Notes: generated by a model not told the origin, from the sequence alone. DNA of 64,000 bases from Pseudomonadota bacterium (GCA_023387735.1 JAEWHP010000031.1:1-64000), one strand, 5' to 3'. Shown: positions 1-11,930, counted from the stretch's first letter. Program-made: numbers and translations.

Positions 1-1017
1 TCCTATGCCGGCCAGCTCATCACCTTCACCTTCCCGCATATCGGCAATGTCGGTACCAACGAGGAAGACATCGAGACGGTGAACATGGCCGCGACGCCCG
101 GCGCGCGCGGCGTGATCCTGCGCACCGCGATCACCGATCCCTCGAACTACCGCGCCACCAAGCACCTCGACGCCTGGCTCAAGGCGCGCGGCATCATCGG
201 CCTCTCCGGCATCGACACCCGCGCGCTGACCGCGCTGATCCGCAGCAAGGGCATGCCGAACGCCGTGATCGCGCATTCGCGAACCGGCGAGTTCGACCTG
301 CATGGACTGAAGGAAGAGGCGCGCGAATGGCCCGGCCTCGAAGGCATGGACCTGGTGCCGATGGTCACCTCCGGCCAGCGCTTCACCTGGGACGAGACGC
401 CATGGGCCTGGGAGAAGGGTTTTGGCCGCCAGACCGAGCCTGAATTCAACGTGGTCGCGATCGACTACGGCATCAAGCGCAACATCCTGCGGCTATTGGC
501 CGGCGAAGGCTGCAAGGTCACGGTGGTGCCGGCGACGACCTCGGCCGAAGACATCCTGGCGATGAAGCCGGACGGCGTGTTCCTTTCCAACGGCCCCGGC
601 GATCCAGCCGCGACGGGCAAGTATGCCGTGCCCGTGATCCAGCAGGTGATCTCGTCGGGGACGCCAACGTTCGGCATCTGCCTCGGCCACCAGATGCTGG
701 GGCTGGCCGTCGGCGCCAGGACCATGAAGATGCATCAGGGCCATCACGGCGCCAATCATCCCGTGAAGGACGAGACCACCGGCAAGGTCGAGATCACCTC
801 GATGAACCACGGCTTTGCCGTCGACCAGGCGACGCTGCCGGAAGGCGCGACGCAGACCCACATCTCGCTGTTCGACGGCTCCAATTGCGGCATCGAGCTC
901 AAGGGCAAGCCGGTGTTCTCGGTGCAGTACCACCCCGAAGCCTCGCCGGGCCCGCGCGACTCGCACTATCTGTTCAAGCGGTTCGCGGATTTGATGCGGG
1001 CGAACAAGCGGGCGTAG
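1..1017 (+). CDS. carA: Carbamoyl-phosphate synthase small subunit, 5' truncated
   Basis: The glutaminase subunit supplies ammonia from glutamine to CarB for carbamoyl phosphate synthesis (arginine and pyrimidine pathways). The frame is open from base 1, so the gene enters from outside the window; 338 codons are visible of the roughly 390 to 400 usual. The first visible residues (SYAGQLITFTFPHIGNVGTN) belong to the CPSase small-chain N-domain, followed by a class I glutamine amidotransferase domain. The catalytic triad is visible: Cys in FGICLGHQ (near 679) and the His/Glu pair in QYHPEASPGP (near 928-945). carB lies about 7.4 kb downstream with unrelated genes between, so the two are not adjacent here. 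Confidence 0.97.
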   Translation, partial: SYAGQLITFTFPHIGNVGTNEEDIETVNMAATPGARGVILRTAITDPSNYRATKHLDAWLKARGIIGLSGIDTRALTALIRSKGMPNAVIAHSRTGEFDLHGLKEEAREWPGLEGMDLVPMVTSGQRFTWDETPWAWEKGFGRQTEPEFNVVAIDYGIKRNILRLLAGEGCKVTVVPATTSAEDILAMKPDGVFLSNGPGDPAATGKYAVPVIQQVISSGTPTFGICLGHQMLGLAVGARTMKMHQGHHGANHPVKDETTGKVEITSMNHGFAVDQATLPEGATQTHISLFDGSNCGIELKGKPVFSVQYHPEASPGPRDSHYLFKRFADLMRANKRA

Positions 1018-1038
1018 AGGCCTTCAACCGGACGCCCC

Positions 1039-1539
1039 ATGGACGATAGCGCCGCCACCCCCAAGATCGAATACGGCGTGACGCCAACGCAGGTGATGGC
1101 GTCGATGTCGGGGCTCGACTTCGTCCGCGGCATCTTCGAGGGCAAGCTCCCCTCGCCGCCGATCATGCAGAACGTGGAGCCGTTCGATTCGACCGCCGAG
1201 CATGGCCATGTCGTGTTCCACAGCGTGCCTGGTTTCCGGCACTATAACCCGATCGGCTCGGTGCATGGCGGCTACGCCGCGATCCTGCTGGATTCCGCGA
1301 TGGGGCTCGCTGTTCAGACCACGCTTCCCGCCGGCACCGGTTACACCACGCTCGAATTCAAGATCTCCTTCATCAGGGGCATGAGCCAGGATACCGGCCC
1401 GGTGCGCACTGAAGGCAAGACGCTCAATGTCGGCCGCCGCGCCGCCACCGCCGAGGCGCGCATCACCGACGCCACCGGCCGCCTGCTCGCGCATGCCACC
1501 ACGACCTGCCTGGTTTTCGAGATTCCAAAGGGAACGTGA
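1039..1539 (+). CDS. PaaI-family hotdog-fold acyl-CoA thioesterase
   Basis: This 166-residue protein is a probable cytosolic acyl-CoA thioesterase. It has the hotdog-fold 4HBT/PaaI pattern: NPIGSVHGGYAAILLDSAMG at residues 70-89 carries the conserved HGG turn (76-78) and the acidic residue (D85) typical of the active-site helix. The second half (TTLEFKISFIRG, then VGRRAATAEARI) matches the strand pattern of the family. It starts 21 bases after the carA stop and could be cotranscribed. The substrate cannot be told from sequence; short-chain or aromatic acyl-CoA is the family norm. Confidence 0.85.
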   Translation: MDDSAATPKIEYGVTPTQVMASMSGLDFVRGIFEGKLPSPPIMQNVEPFDSTAEHGHVVFHSVPGFRHYNPIGSVHGGYAAILLDSAMGLAVQTTLPAGTGYTTLEFKISFIRGMSQDTGPVRTEGKTLNVGRRAATAEARITDATGRLLAHATTTCLVFEIPKGT

Positions 1540-1569
1540 GCGGCGGAGAAGGGTTGGATTTGTAGGTGT

Positions 1570-1655
1570 GTAGGGTGGGCAAAGCGCAGCGTGCCCACCA
1601 TCGCTTGCGGAGTGCTGATGGTGGGCACGTCGCTACGCTCCTTTGCCCACCCTAC
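1570..1655. repeat. Dispersed palindromic repeat (GTAGGGTGGGCAAAG type)
   Basis: GTAGGGTGGGCAAAG at 1570-1584 is exactly inverted as CTTTGCCCACCCTAC at 1641-1655, with further inverted sequence inside (GTGCCCACCATC at 1591-1602 against GATGGTGGGCAC at 1618-1627). The element could form a long imperfect hairpin in RNA. It sits between the thioesterase and cupin genes, just upstream of the cupin start. I recognise this type as a common dispersed element in Bradyrhizobium intergenic DNA; no second copy is seen in this window. Confidence 0.75.
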
Positions 1656-1679
1656 GGCCCGCGAATTCGGAGCACAAAC

Positions 1680-2207
1680 ATGTCCGTCGTCAACACCGCG
1701 ATCGAGCCGCTCACCTTCGTTTTCGCCGACGACGGCCTTGTCCCCAACAACCCGGCTCCGCTTCTGGTCTACAGGAACGCGGTGGACGTTGCGAACGATC
1801 ATCCCGAGAAAACCATCGAGGGCCTGTTCGGCGCCAATGGCTGGGGCGGGATGTGGCGCAATGGCATCTACGACTATCTGCATTACCATTCGACCGTGCA
1901 TGAAGTGCTCGGCGTCGCGCGCGGACACGCACGCGTGCAGTTCGGCGGCGACGACGGCAAGGCGCTCGACATCTCCGCCGGCGACGTCGCGATTCTGCCT
2001 GCCGGCACCGGCCACCAGTTGATCTCGGCAAGCGAAGATTTCTGCGTGGTCGGCGCCTATCCGCCGGGATCGCAGATGGAGATCACGCGTCCGACGCCCG
2101 CGAACCATGCGAAAGCGCTGAAGACGATTCCGGAAGTGAGATTGCCGGCCACCGATCCGGTGCGCGGAGCGCAAGGTCCATTGCTGCGGTTATGGAAACG
2201 AGACTGA
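1680..2207 (+). CDS. Cupin-domain protein
   Basis: A 175-residue single-domain cupin. Motif 1 is around YDYLHYHSTVHEVLGVARG (65-82), offering H68, H70, H74 and E75 as possible metal ligands. Motif 2 is GDVAILPAGTGH (101-112), ending in the conserved His. The chosen ATG lies after the palindromic repeat; the frame is open further upstream, but translating the repeat is unlikely. Some cupins of this sort are dioxygenase- or isomerase-like, but the reaction is not predictable. The motif 1 spacing is looser than the textbook G(X)5HXH(X)3,4E. Confidence 0.8.
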   Translation: MSVVNTAIEPLTFVFADDGLVPNNPAPLLVYRNAVDVANDHPEKTIEGLFGANGWGGMWRNGIYDYLHYHSTVHEVLGVARGHARVQFGGDDGKALDISAGDVAILPAGTGHQLISASEDFCVVGAYPPGSQMEITRPTPANHAKALKTIPEVRLPATDPVRGAQGPLLRLWKRD

Positions 2208-2348
2208 CCATTCAGTCGAGTTTATTTTTTTCAGTGTACGCCACCGGGCTTGACGCTCTCTACTTCGGGTAGATAGTCGCGCGATCGTTGCTTGATTGCG
2301 CGCGAGCTTTTTCTCTTCGACATTAGGTATTTTTGATGGAGGGTTCTC

Positions 2349-3578
2349 ATGTTCACGAACCAATGTCGCTGCATCAACTGCATTACCCCGCCCCACATCC
2401 TCAACAAGCTGCTCGAGAATCCGGACAAGAGGATTCGCGACGCAGCGCTGCAAACACTGCTGTCGACCTCACGCCTGCGCGGCGAGCGAGCTGTAAGGGG
2501 CCTCCTTGCGTCCGCCGTAACGGCCTCGGCACACGGCCGGCGCACGGTATTCGACTGCGCCAACACTACCATTCTTTCGTCGGCGACAGTTGAACGCACC
2601 GAGAATGGTCCTACCTCGGCGGACGAGTCGGTCAACCGCGCCTTCGATGGCCTCGGACGCACCCGCGAGTTCTACAAGGAAGTGTTCGATCGGGACTCGC
2701 TGGACGGACACGGTATGCGCCTGAACGGCTACGTTCACTACGATGCAGACTACAACAACGCCTTCTGGGACGGCAGCCAGATGGTCTTCGGCGACGGCGA
2801 CGGCTTGCTGTTCACCGACTTCACCAAATCGCTCGACGTCATCGCCCACGAACTCACGCACGGCGTCACCGAATTCACGGCCGGACTGGAATATGAAAAT
2901 CAGTCGGGTGCGCTGAACGAGTCGATGTCCGACGTCTTCGGCTCGCTGGTCAAGCAATGGGCGCGCAAGGAAACCGCCGACCAGGCCGACTGGCTGATCG
3001 GCGCGGAGATTTTCACGCCTGAAATCGACGCGGATGCGCTGCGGTCGATGAAGGCGCCGGGCAAGGCCTACAACAATGCGGAGTTCGGACGGGATCCGCA
3101 GCCCGACCACATGAGCAAGTTTGTGCAGTTGCCCAATACCCGACAGGGCGATTGGGGCGGCGTGCACATCAATTCCGGAATTCCGAACAGGGCGTTCTAT
3201 CTCACGGCAGTCGGGATCGGCGGATGCGCCTGGGAAGCGCCTGGACACATCTGGTACGCTGCGCTTCAGGCCTCGACGCCACTGATGCAGTTCCAGGAAT
3301 TCGCCGACATGACGCACTTCAAGGCAGGCCAGCTCTACGGGTCGCAGAGCGCAGAGCAGCAGGCCGTGGTGTCCGCCTGGAAAGAGGTCGGCATCCGCAT
3401 CAGCGGCGCCCAGACATTGGCGGCAACGACCGGCCGGATGCGCTACCAGCCGGCCGCAGCAGCCGGTAACGGACGCCACGACGAGTCGGCGGAAGTCATG
3501 CGGAAGATCGAGCAGCTCTCGAGCCAGCTATCGAAGCTGTCGAATGAGGTCGCCGGCCTGAGGTCCAAGCCGCACTGA
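2349..3578 (+). CDS. Protealysin-like M4 (thermolysin family) metalloprotease
   Basis: A 409-residue zinc metalloprotease. The zinc motif is HELTH (H167, E168, H171), the third ligand is E191 in NESMSD, and the catalytic His is H273 in GGVHINSG. There is no Sec signal. The N-terminus (CITPPHILNKLLE, about 11-23) resembles the short propeptide of protealysin rather than the long thermolysin propeptide. After the catalytic domain (about 60-355) comes a tail of about 50 residues ending in a predicted coiled coil (SAEVMRKIEQLSSQLSKLSNEVAGL), which is unusual for the family. The next gene encodes its likely inhibitor. Relatives act inside the cell or leave it without a classical signal. Confidence 0.9.
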   Translation: MFTNQCRCINCITPPHILNKLLENPDKRIRDAALQTLLSTSRLRGERAVRGLLASAVTASAHGRRTVFDCANTTILSSATVERTENGPTSADESVNRAFDGLGRTREFYKEVFDRDSLDGHGMRLNGYVHYDADYNNAFWDGSQMVFGDGDGLLFTDFTKSLDVIAHELTHGVTEFTAGLEYENQSGALNESMSDVFGSLVKQWARKETADQADWLIGAEIFTPEIDADALRSMKAPGKAYNNAEFGRDPQPDHMSKFVQLPNTRQGDWGGVHINSGIPNRAFYLTAVGIGGCAWEAPGHIWYAALQASTPLMQFQEFADMTHFKAGQLYGSQSAEQQAVVSAWKEVGIRISGAQTLAATTGRMRYQPAAAAGNGRHDESAEVMRKIEQLSSQLSKLSNEVAGLRSKPH

Positions 3579-3621
3579 ACGAGACTTGCCTCGCACCTGA
3601 CCGCCGATAAGGTAACCGAGC

Positions 3622-3921
3622 ATGAAAGTTTCGCTTTCCAAACACGGCGGTCAGGCGGCGGGCATCTATCTGCAGCGCGCGCCGCAGGTCGTGGATTCTG
3701 CGGCTTTGGACGGCCCGGAGGCTTCCGAACTCAAGCGGCTCGCGGCGGCAGCATTATCCGCCGCGGCGCCTGCGCGCTCAGGGCGAGCGCGAGACGACAT
3801 GAGCTACACCATCACCATCGACGACGACGGGCGCGAAACCGAGCTGTCGCAGTCCGACACCGCGATGTCGGCCGAATTTGGCAGGCTGCTGGCATGGCTG
3901 CAGCGTCATTCCGGAAAATAG
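3622..3921 (+). CDS. Emfourin-like inhibitor of the adjacent M4 protease
   Basis: A 99-residue protein starting 43 bases after the protease stop. The N-terminal strand MKVSLSKHGGQAAGI, the central helix rich in D/E/L/A, and YTITIDDDGRETELSQSD leading to a C-terminal LLAWLQRH helix match the pattern of emfourin (M4in), the protealysin inhibitor encoded next to the protease in several bacteria. The pairing with a protealysin-type enzyme strongly supports the call. The role would be to hold the protease inactive in the cell. Homology is judged by eye, not by search. Confidence 0.75.
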   Translation: MKVSLSKHGGQAAGIYLQRAPQVVDSAALDGPEASELKRLAAAALSAAAPARSGRARDDMSYTITIDDDGRETELSQSDTAMSAEFGRLLAWLQRHSGK

Positions 3922-3966
3922 CCCGACAACACTGTCTGCGAGTTCATGCGCGGCCGGATCATCTGT

Positions 3967-4266
3967 TCAGCGTCGACTGACCTGCAAACTCGAACCGACC
4001 GAAGCGTCCGCCGCGGGCTCGCCCGAGGTAACGCGCATTTCCGCGACCCGGGCGACAAAAAGCCCGATCACGAGATTGGTCCGCTCGATTTCCAGCCTGT
4101 CACGGATCGGCCCGTTGGGAGCCGTCGCGCATATCGATTTGATGCATTCGAGCGTGCGCGACAGGGAGTCGACCACCGCCGCTATCGATGCGACGGAGGG
4201 CGGCTGCGTCGCCTGCGATCTCACTGCTTGAGACGCGGCGTCGCGGAATTCGATGATCTTCTGCAT
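3967..4266 (-). CDS. Hypothetical protein, 99 aa
   Basis: Not recognised. The ATG at 4266 gives a mostly helical soluble protein (MQKIIEFRDAASQAV at the start, then a Ser/Ala/Leu-rich helix and an Arg/Glu amphipathic helix RDRLEIERTNLVIGL). The frame is open to an ATG at 4362, but the added residues are Arg/Pro-rich and look non-coding. It is convergent with the inhibitor gene. No signal peptide or membrane segment is visible. It could be a chance frame in high-GC DNA. Confidence 0.4.
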   Translation of the reverse strand: MQKIIEFRDAASQAVRSQATQPPSVASIAAVVDSLSRTLECIKSICATAPNGPIRDRLEIERTNLVIGLFVARVAEMRVTSGEPAADASVGSSLQVSRR

Positions 4267-4596
4267 CGCTGGATTCCACCTTGAACGGCCGGCGCCAGAC
4301 GGCGGCACCGGCATCCGATAATACCGTCGGACAGCTTCCAGAATAGCGGCGGCCTTGCACACGCTCGCTTAAATTGACTATCGGAATCGCGCAACCAGGC
4401 TGTTTCGCAAGGCTTTTCCGCGCATCTTTTCAGGCGCGATGTCTTGCCGGCGATCGTGTCACCGCGAGCGCCCCGTCCAGAATGCATTGATTTGCATCAA
4501 GGGCTGTCCGCAACGGCGACGGAAAGTCCTGCGGCGACAAGGAGAAGCAAGCGAAGCCCCGAATCAACAATCAACAACCAGTCGAGGAGGTTCGAT

Positions 4597-6066
4597 ATGT
4601 CTCGAGGAATTCTGCCATTGGCATTGTCTCTCTGCCTTGGCGTGGCGGCAGCACCTGCGGCGCTGGCCCAGGCGACCACCGCGCCGGGAATCACCCAGGA
4701 GGAGGCACGTGCCATCGCAGTGGACGCCTACATCTATTTCTACCCCATCATGTCGATGGACCTGACCCGCAAGCAATTTACGAATGTCGAGCAGGGCAAG
4801 GAGGCCTTCAAGGGCCCGATGAACACGTTCGTCAACGTGCCTGAATACCCACCAGCGGACTTCAAGGGTGTCGTGCGCCCCAACTTCGATACGTTGTATT
4901 CCGCCTCGTGGCTGGACATGACCAAAGAACCCGTCGTCATCTCGGTTCCGGATACCGATGGACGTTACTATCTGCTGCCGATGCTCGACATGTGGACCGA
5001 CGTGTTTGCCTCGCCAGGCTGGCGAACGACGGGCACCAAGGCGGGGACCTTTCTGATCACGCCGCCCGGCTGGAGACCGGATCTGCGCGAAAAATTTGCC
5101 GAGGAGTTCAAGCTCCCCAGGGAAACGCAGCGGATCGAGGCGCCGACGCCGTACGTCTGGGTCATCGGCCGCACCAAGACGGACGGCCCGCCGGACTACG
5201 CTGCGGTTCGCAAGATCCAGGCTGGCTATAAGGTCAGCCCGCTTTCCGAATTCGGCAAGACGCCGAAGCCGGTCGAGGTCAAGATCGATCCGAGCGTCGA
5301 CATGAAGACGCCGCCGAAGACGCAGGTCGACACCATGACGGCGGGCGTCTATTTCGCCTATGCCGCCGAGTTGCTCAAGCTGCACCCGCCGCACGTCACC
5401 GACCAGCCGATCGTCGCACGGATGAGCAGGATCGGCATCGAGCCTGGCAAGAGCTTTGACATCGGCAAGCTCGATCCGGTCGTGCAGCGCGCGCTGGAAA
5501 CCGCGCCGCAGGACGCGCAGAAGCTGATGGCCTGGAAGGTGCCGACACTGGCGCGGGTCGCCAACGGCTGGGGAATGAACACCGACACGATGGGCGTCTA
5601 CGGCAACTATTACCTGAAGCGGGCCATTGTTGCGCAGCAAGGTCTCGGCGCGAATGTGGTCGAGGACGCCATCTACCCGCTCAACCTTGCCGATGAATCC
5701 GGCAAGCCGCTCGACGGCGCCAGCAAATACACCATCACGTTCGAGAAGGGCGCCACGCCCCCGGTCAATGCGTTCTGGTCGATCACGCTCTACGATCAGG
5801 ACGGGTTCCAGGTCGGCAACACGCTGAATCGCTTTGCGGTCTCGAGCTGGATGCCGTTCAAGACCAACGCCGACGGCTCGCTCGATCTCTATTTCCAGAA
5901 CGCCAGCCCCGGCAAGGACCTCGAGGCCAACTGGCTTCCCGCGCCGAAGGGACCGTTCAATCTGACGATGCGGCTGTACGCGCCGAAGTCGGAAGCGCTG
6001 ACCGGCAAATGGAATCCGCCGCCGGTCGTCAGGACGCAGGCAACGGTCGGGATTTCGGCCCAATGA
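4597..6066 (+). CDS. Secreted DUF1254/DUF1214 protein
   Basis: A 489-residue exported protein. The start follows a strong GAGGAGG site at 4584-4590. A Sec signal peptide (MSRGILPLALSLCLGVAAAPAALA, likely cleaved before QATT) is followed by the DUF1254 domain (AYIYFYPIMSMDLTRKQ, then NTFVNVPEYPPADFKGVVRPNFDTLYS, about 45-220) and a C-terminal DUF1214 domain (about 330-470, PPVNAFWSITLYD). The family is widespread in soil proteobacteria with no agreed function. The gene stands alone, with 330 bases upstream to the nearest plausible gene. Confidence 0.92.
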   Translation: MSRGILPLALSLCLGVAAAPAALAQATTAPGITQEEARAIAVDAYIYFYPIMSMDLTRKQFTNVEQGKEAFKGPMNTFVNVPEYPPADFKGVVRPNFDTLYSASWLDMTKEPVVISVPDTDGRYYLLPMLDMWTDVFASPGWRTTGTKAGTFLITPPGWRPDLREKFAEEFKLPRETQRIEAPTPYVWVIGRTKTDGPPDYAAVRKIQAGYKVSPLSEFGKTPKPVEVKIDPSVDMKTPPKTQVDTMTAGVYFAYAAELLKLHPPHVTDQPIVARMSRIGIEPGKSFDIGKLDPVVQRALETAPQDAQKLMAWKVPTLARVANGWGMNTDTMGVYGNYYLKRAIVAQQGLGANVVEDAIYPLNLADESGKPLDGASKYTITFEKGATPPVNAFWSITLYDQDGFQVGNTLNRFAVSSWMPFKTNADGSLDLYFQNASPGKDLEANWLPAPKGPFNLTMRLYAPKSEALTGKWNPPPVVRTQATVGISAQ

Positions 6067-6137
6067 TCGACCCAATGAAATGACGGCACGCCGGCGCTTC
6101 GGCGGGCGTCTGCCACGTCGCTACCCCACCGGGGCAG

Positions 6138-6446
6138 CTAACGAACCCACTGGCCCATCTGCAGGCACGTCAGCAGACTGACGTAACTCGGCGTGCCGCC
6201 GATGCTTTCCTGAGACGTGCAGCTCGCCCGGCTTGGCGCGGGGAATTTCGACCACTGGCCTGCGAGCTGCTTTTTCGCCTGCTGTTCGTCGTTCACGCAG
6301 CTCTTCATCGACTGGTCGACGGACAGGCCGGTGGTGGCAGCGACGTCGAGCCGGCAGCTTCGCGTAATGTCGAAGTTCGGCATGCGGTCGGCCACCGCGA
6401 CAACCAGTTGCGAGCTCATCACGATCATCGAGAAAGAGATAGGCAT
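6138..6446 (-). CDS. Small secreted cysteine-containing hypothetical protein
   Basis: A 102-residue protein with a short hydrophobic N-terminal segment (MPISFSMIVMSSQLVVAVA) that may be a signal peptide, then a mature region with four Cys (in RSC, KSC, SCT and TC) likely to form disulphides. The pattern NFDITRSCRLDV, then SVDQSMKSCVNDEQQAKKQL and PSYVSLLTCLQM fits a small periplasmic family that I believe is common in Bradyrhizobium and has no known role. It is convergent with the DUF1254 gene. Confidence 0.7.
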   Translation of the reverse strand: MPISFSMIVMSSQLVVAVADRMPNFDITRSCRLDVAATTGLSVDQSMKSCVNDEQQAKKQLAGQWSKFPAPSRASCTSQESIGGTPSYVSLLTCLQMGQWVR

Positions 6447-6599
6447 CTTCCGCCTCCCCCGGACAATGCGAAGCTTCCAGCAGCCGCTTCGGTTCGAAGC
6501 TGCACCGCCAGCCTATCGCAAAGCCCATCGGGAGGCGATGGCAATTTCCATCACAAGGCGAGCGCCGGCACGCACAAGCCTTTTCCGTTCTCCGGCCTC

Positions 6600-7130
6600 T
6601 TACGCCGCGTTGGCACCTTCCTGCCGGGCGGCCTCGAACAGAAACCAGGTGCGGCGCTCGGTCTCGTCGATGAAGACCTCGAGCAGGCTGGCGGTGGCGG
6701 AATCCTCGTGATCGTCGCAGACCTTGTGGGCTTTGCGCATCGCCGCCGCCATGTGCTTGTTGTCTTCCATCAGCTCGCGCAGCATTTCGCGCGGCGGCAC
6801 GTAGTCCTCATTGTTGTCCTGGATGGTCTGAAGCTTCGCGACCTGTCCGATCGAACGCAGCGTGGTGCCGCCGAGCTTGCGAACCCGTTCGGCGAGCTGG
6901 TCGGTGGTGGCGAAGATCGCCTCCGACTGCTCGTCCAGCATCAGATGGTAATCGCGGAAATGCCGGCCGGAGACGTGCCAGTGAAAATTCTTGGTCTTCA
7001 TGTAGAGCGCGAAGGCGTCGGCCAGCAGCACATTGAGCGACGCCGAGATCTTGTCGACGGCGACCTGCGGCAGGTCCGTCGGCGTATCGAGATCGGGGGA
7101 TACCTTGGCGGATTTGTTGTTTTTGCTCAC
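6600..7130 (-). CDS. dps: Dps-family ferritin-like DNA/iron protection protein
   Basis: A 176-residue Dps/ferritin-like protein that would oxidise and store iron and protect DNA under stress as a dodecamer. The GTG at 7130 is chosen because AGGAAGG sits just upstream; an in-frame ATG at 7190 would add a basic stretch without a good ribosome site. Ferroxidase residues align with E. coli Dps: H50 (NFHWHV), D77 and E81 (TTDQLAERVRKLGG). The Lys-rich N-terminal tail (SKNNKSAKV) could bind DNA. It is divergent from the methyltransferase gene. Confidence 0.93.
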   Translation of the reverse strand: MSKNNKSAKVSPDLDTPTDLPQVAVDKISASLNVLLADAFALYMKTKNFHWHVSGRHFRDYHLMLDEQSEAIFATTDQLAERVRKLGGTTLRSIGQVAKLQTIQDNNEDYVPPREMLRELMEDNKHMAAAMRKAHKVCDDHEDSATASLLEVFIDETERRTWFLFEAARQEGANAA

Positions 7131-7252
7131 GTTGAACCTTCCTGTTAGGAACGGGACACCGGCGGCAGTGGACTTTGGCCGCCGAACCACCTAACGCATC
7201 AATTCCCCCCGGGTTCCCTGGCCGGAACCGCCTGTCGGACGCCGTTTACGCT

Positions 7253-7972
7253 ATGGATGAATGGATCGATTACTACGATTCCACGCATACGATTTATGCG
7301 AGCAGGCTGCATCGCGACCTGCATTTCCAGGTCATCGCGCGCGACATCATCGGCTACATCTCCTCGCCCGACCAAGTGGTGCTCGACTATGCCTGCGGCG
7401 AGGCGCTGTCTGCCGCCCGGGTGGCCGACGCCTGTGCCGGGCTCTATCTGGCCGAACCCGCCCCCGGCGTCCGCGGCCGGTTGATCGCGCGGTTTGCACC
7501 CAACACCAAGATCCGCGTTCGCTCGCTCGAAGACCTGACGCGAATGGCGGAAAGCTCGATCGACCTCGTCGTGATGAATTCGGTCGCCCAGTACATGACG
7601 CCGGAAGAACTCGACTCCGCCCTTGCCGTCATTCGCCGGCTGCTCAAGCCCGGCGGACGCTTCGTGCTGGGCGATATTCTGCGGCCGGAAGTCGGCATGG
7701 CGCGCGACGTGGTGGCGCTGTTGAAATTCGCGCGAGCCCACGGCTTCCTGAAAGACGCGCTTTACGGTCTCGCCAGTACGGCCCTTTCGGACTACCGGCA
7801 ACTGCGCAGCCGGGTCGGACTGCAGCGCTACGGTGAAGATGAAATGATCAAGAAGCTCGAGGCTGCGGGTTTCTCGGCCTCGCGCGCGGGTACCAACATC
7901 GGGCACAATCCGTGGCGGATGACGTTCGTCGCGCGGCACGCCCTGATGCGCGGCGCGGAGCAGAAGGATTAA
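7253..7972 (+). CDS. Class I SAM-dependent methyltransferase
   Basis: A 239-residue Rossmann-fold methyltransferase. Motif I is VVLDYACGEALSAARVAD (about 44-61), and the post-I acidic region is LYLAEPAPG. A typical methyltransferase-11 block SSIDLVVMNSVAQYM is followed by LLKPGGRFVLGDIL. The ATG at 7253 (MDEWIDYYDS) is chosen; an earlier in-frame start at 7175 would overlap the dps leader. The substrate is unknown. The C-terminus (AAGFSASRAGTNIGHNPWRMTFVARH) is typical of small-molecule or lipid methyltransferases. It runs divergently from dps. Confidence 0.85.
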   Translation: MDEWIDYYDSTHTIYASRLHRDLHFQVIARDIIGYISSPDQVVLDYACGEALSAARVADACAGLYLAEPAPGVRGRLIARFAPNTKIRVRSLEDLTRMAESSIDLVVMNSVAQYMTPEELDSALAVIRRLLKPGGRFVLGDILRPEVGMARDVVALLKFARAHGFLKDALYGLASTALSDYRQLRSRVGLQRYGEDEMIKKLEAAGFSASRAGTNIGHNPWRMTFVARHALMRGAEQKD

Positions 7973-8027
7973 GGTTAAGTCGCGGTAAGGGATGGTTCAA
8001 TTTGCCGCAATCGGCGATGATTGCCGC

Positions 8028-8103
8028 GGCCCGGTGGCGGAAGCGTCGACGCGGGAGCAGTGCAATGCTCTTTATCCTGGTTCAAATCCAGGCCGGGCCT
8101 CCA
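8028..8103 (+). tRNA. tRNA-Cys-like gene (anticodon GCA) with unusual D- and anticodon loops
   Basis: A 76-base cloverleaf. The acceptor GGCCCGG/CCGGGCC (8028-8034/8093-8099) is perfect, with U73 and an encoded CCA. The T arm is CCTGG-TTCAAAT-CCAGG (8076-8092). The D stem is GCG/CGC (8037-8039/8050-8052), but the D loop GAAGCGTCGA lacks the usual GG. The anticodon stem GGAGC/GCTCT leaves an 8-base loop (AGTGCAAT), or 6 bases if one more A-T pair forms, with GCA in the middle. GCA plus U73 indicate tRNA-Cys. It may be functional but atypical, or decaying. Confidence 0.65.
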
Positions 8104-8124
8104 GCCTTCGCTGGCTTCGCCAGC

Positions 8125-8193
8125 TTCGGCTTGGCAAGCCAACCTTGCCGCGCCATCGCTCGCAGAGCGAAGGCGGGTTCGGCTTGGCAAGCC
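8125..8193. repeat. Short direct repeat in the carB upstream region
   Basis: TTCGGCTTGGCAAGCC occurs at 8125-8140 and again at 8178-8193, both flanked by GCGAAGGCGG-like and GCTGGCTTCGCCAGC hairpin-forming sequence. The block from 8104 to 8328 between the tRNA-like gene and carB holds no open frame I believe. It looks like a decayed mosaic of small palindromic repeats. Confidence 0.5.
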
Positions 8194-8328
8194 CCCTCGT
8201 AGCGAAGGCGGACCGAGGCGCCAAAACCCTGCATTTCCCCGTTGATGGCCCGTTTTTGGGGGTTTCGCGGGTGCGGAATCTGGTCTAAAGACCACCCGCG
8301 CGCGAGGGTAACCCGCGCTCTTGGCTTA

Positions 8329-8357
8329 GGGGACGCGCGGCTGCGCGCCCTTTTTTT
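8329..8357 (+). terminator. Terminator-like hairpin in the carB leader
   Basis: GGG(A)CGCGC-GGCT-GCGCGCCC is followed by seven T (8351-8357), a textbook intrinsic terminator, 26 bases before the carB ATG. A second GC-rich hairpin (GCGCG-AGG/CC-CGCGC) lies just upstream at about 8299-8318. It could end transcripts from the tRNA-like gene or act as an attenuator for carB. Confidence 0.7.
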
Positions 8358-8383
8358 GTGCCCAAAATCCAGTCTGAGAGCTG

Positions 8384-11848
<3,465 letters not shown>

Positions 11849-11930
11849 TCGTCGGCCGGGCTGAAATGCCCGCTAAACGATTGGCAATAAAGCCGTATGG
11901 CTGGAACTCACCGCGCGTTTGGATGTTGAA

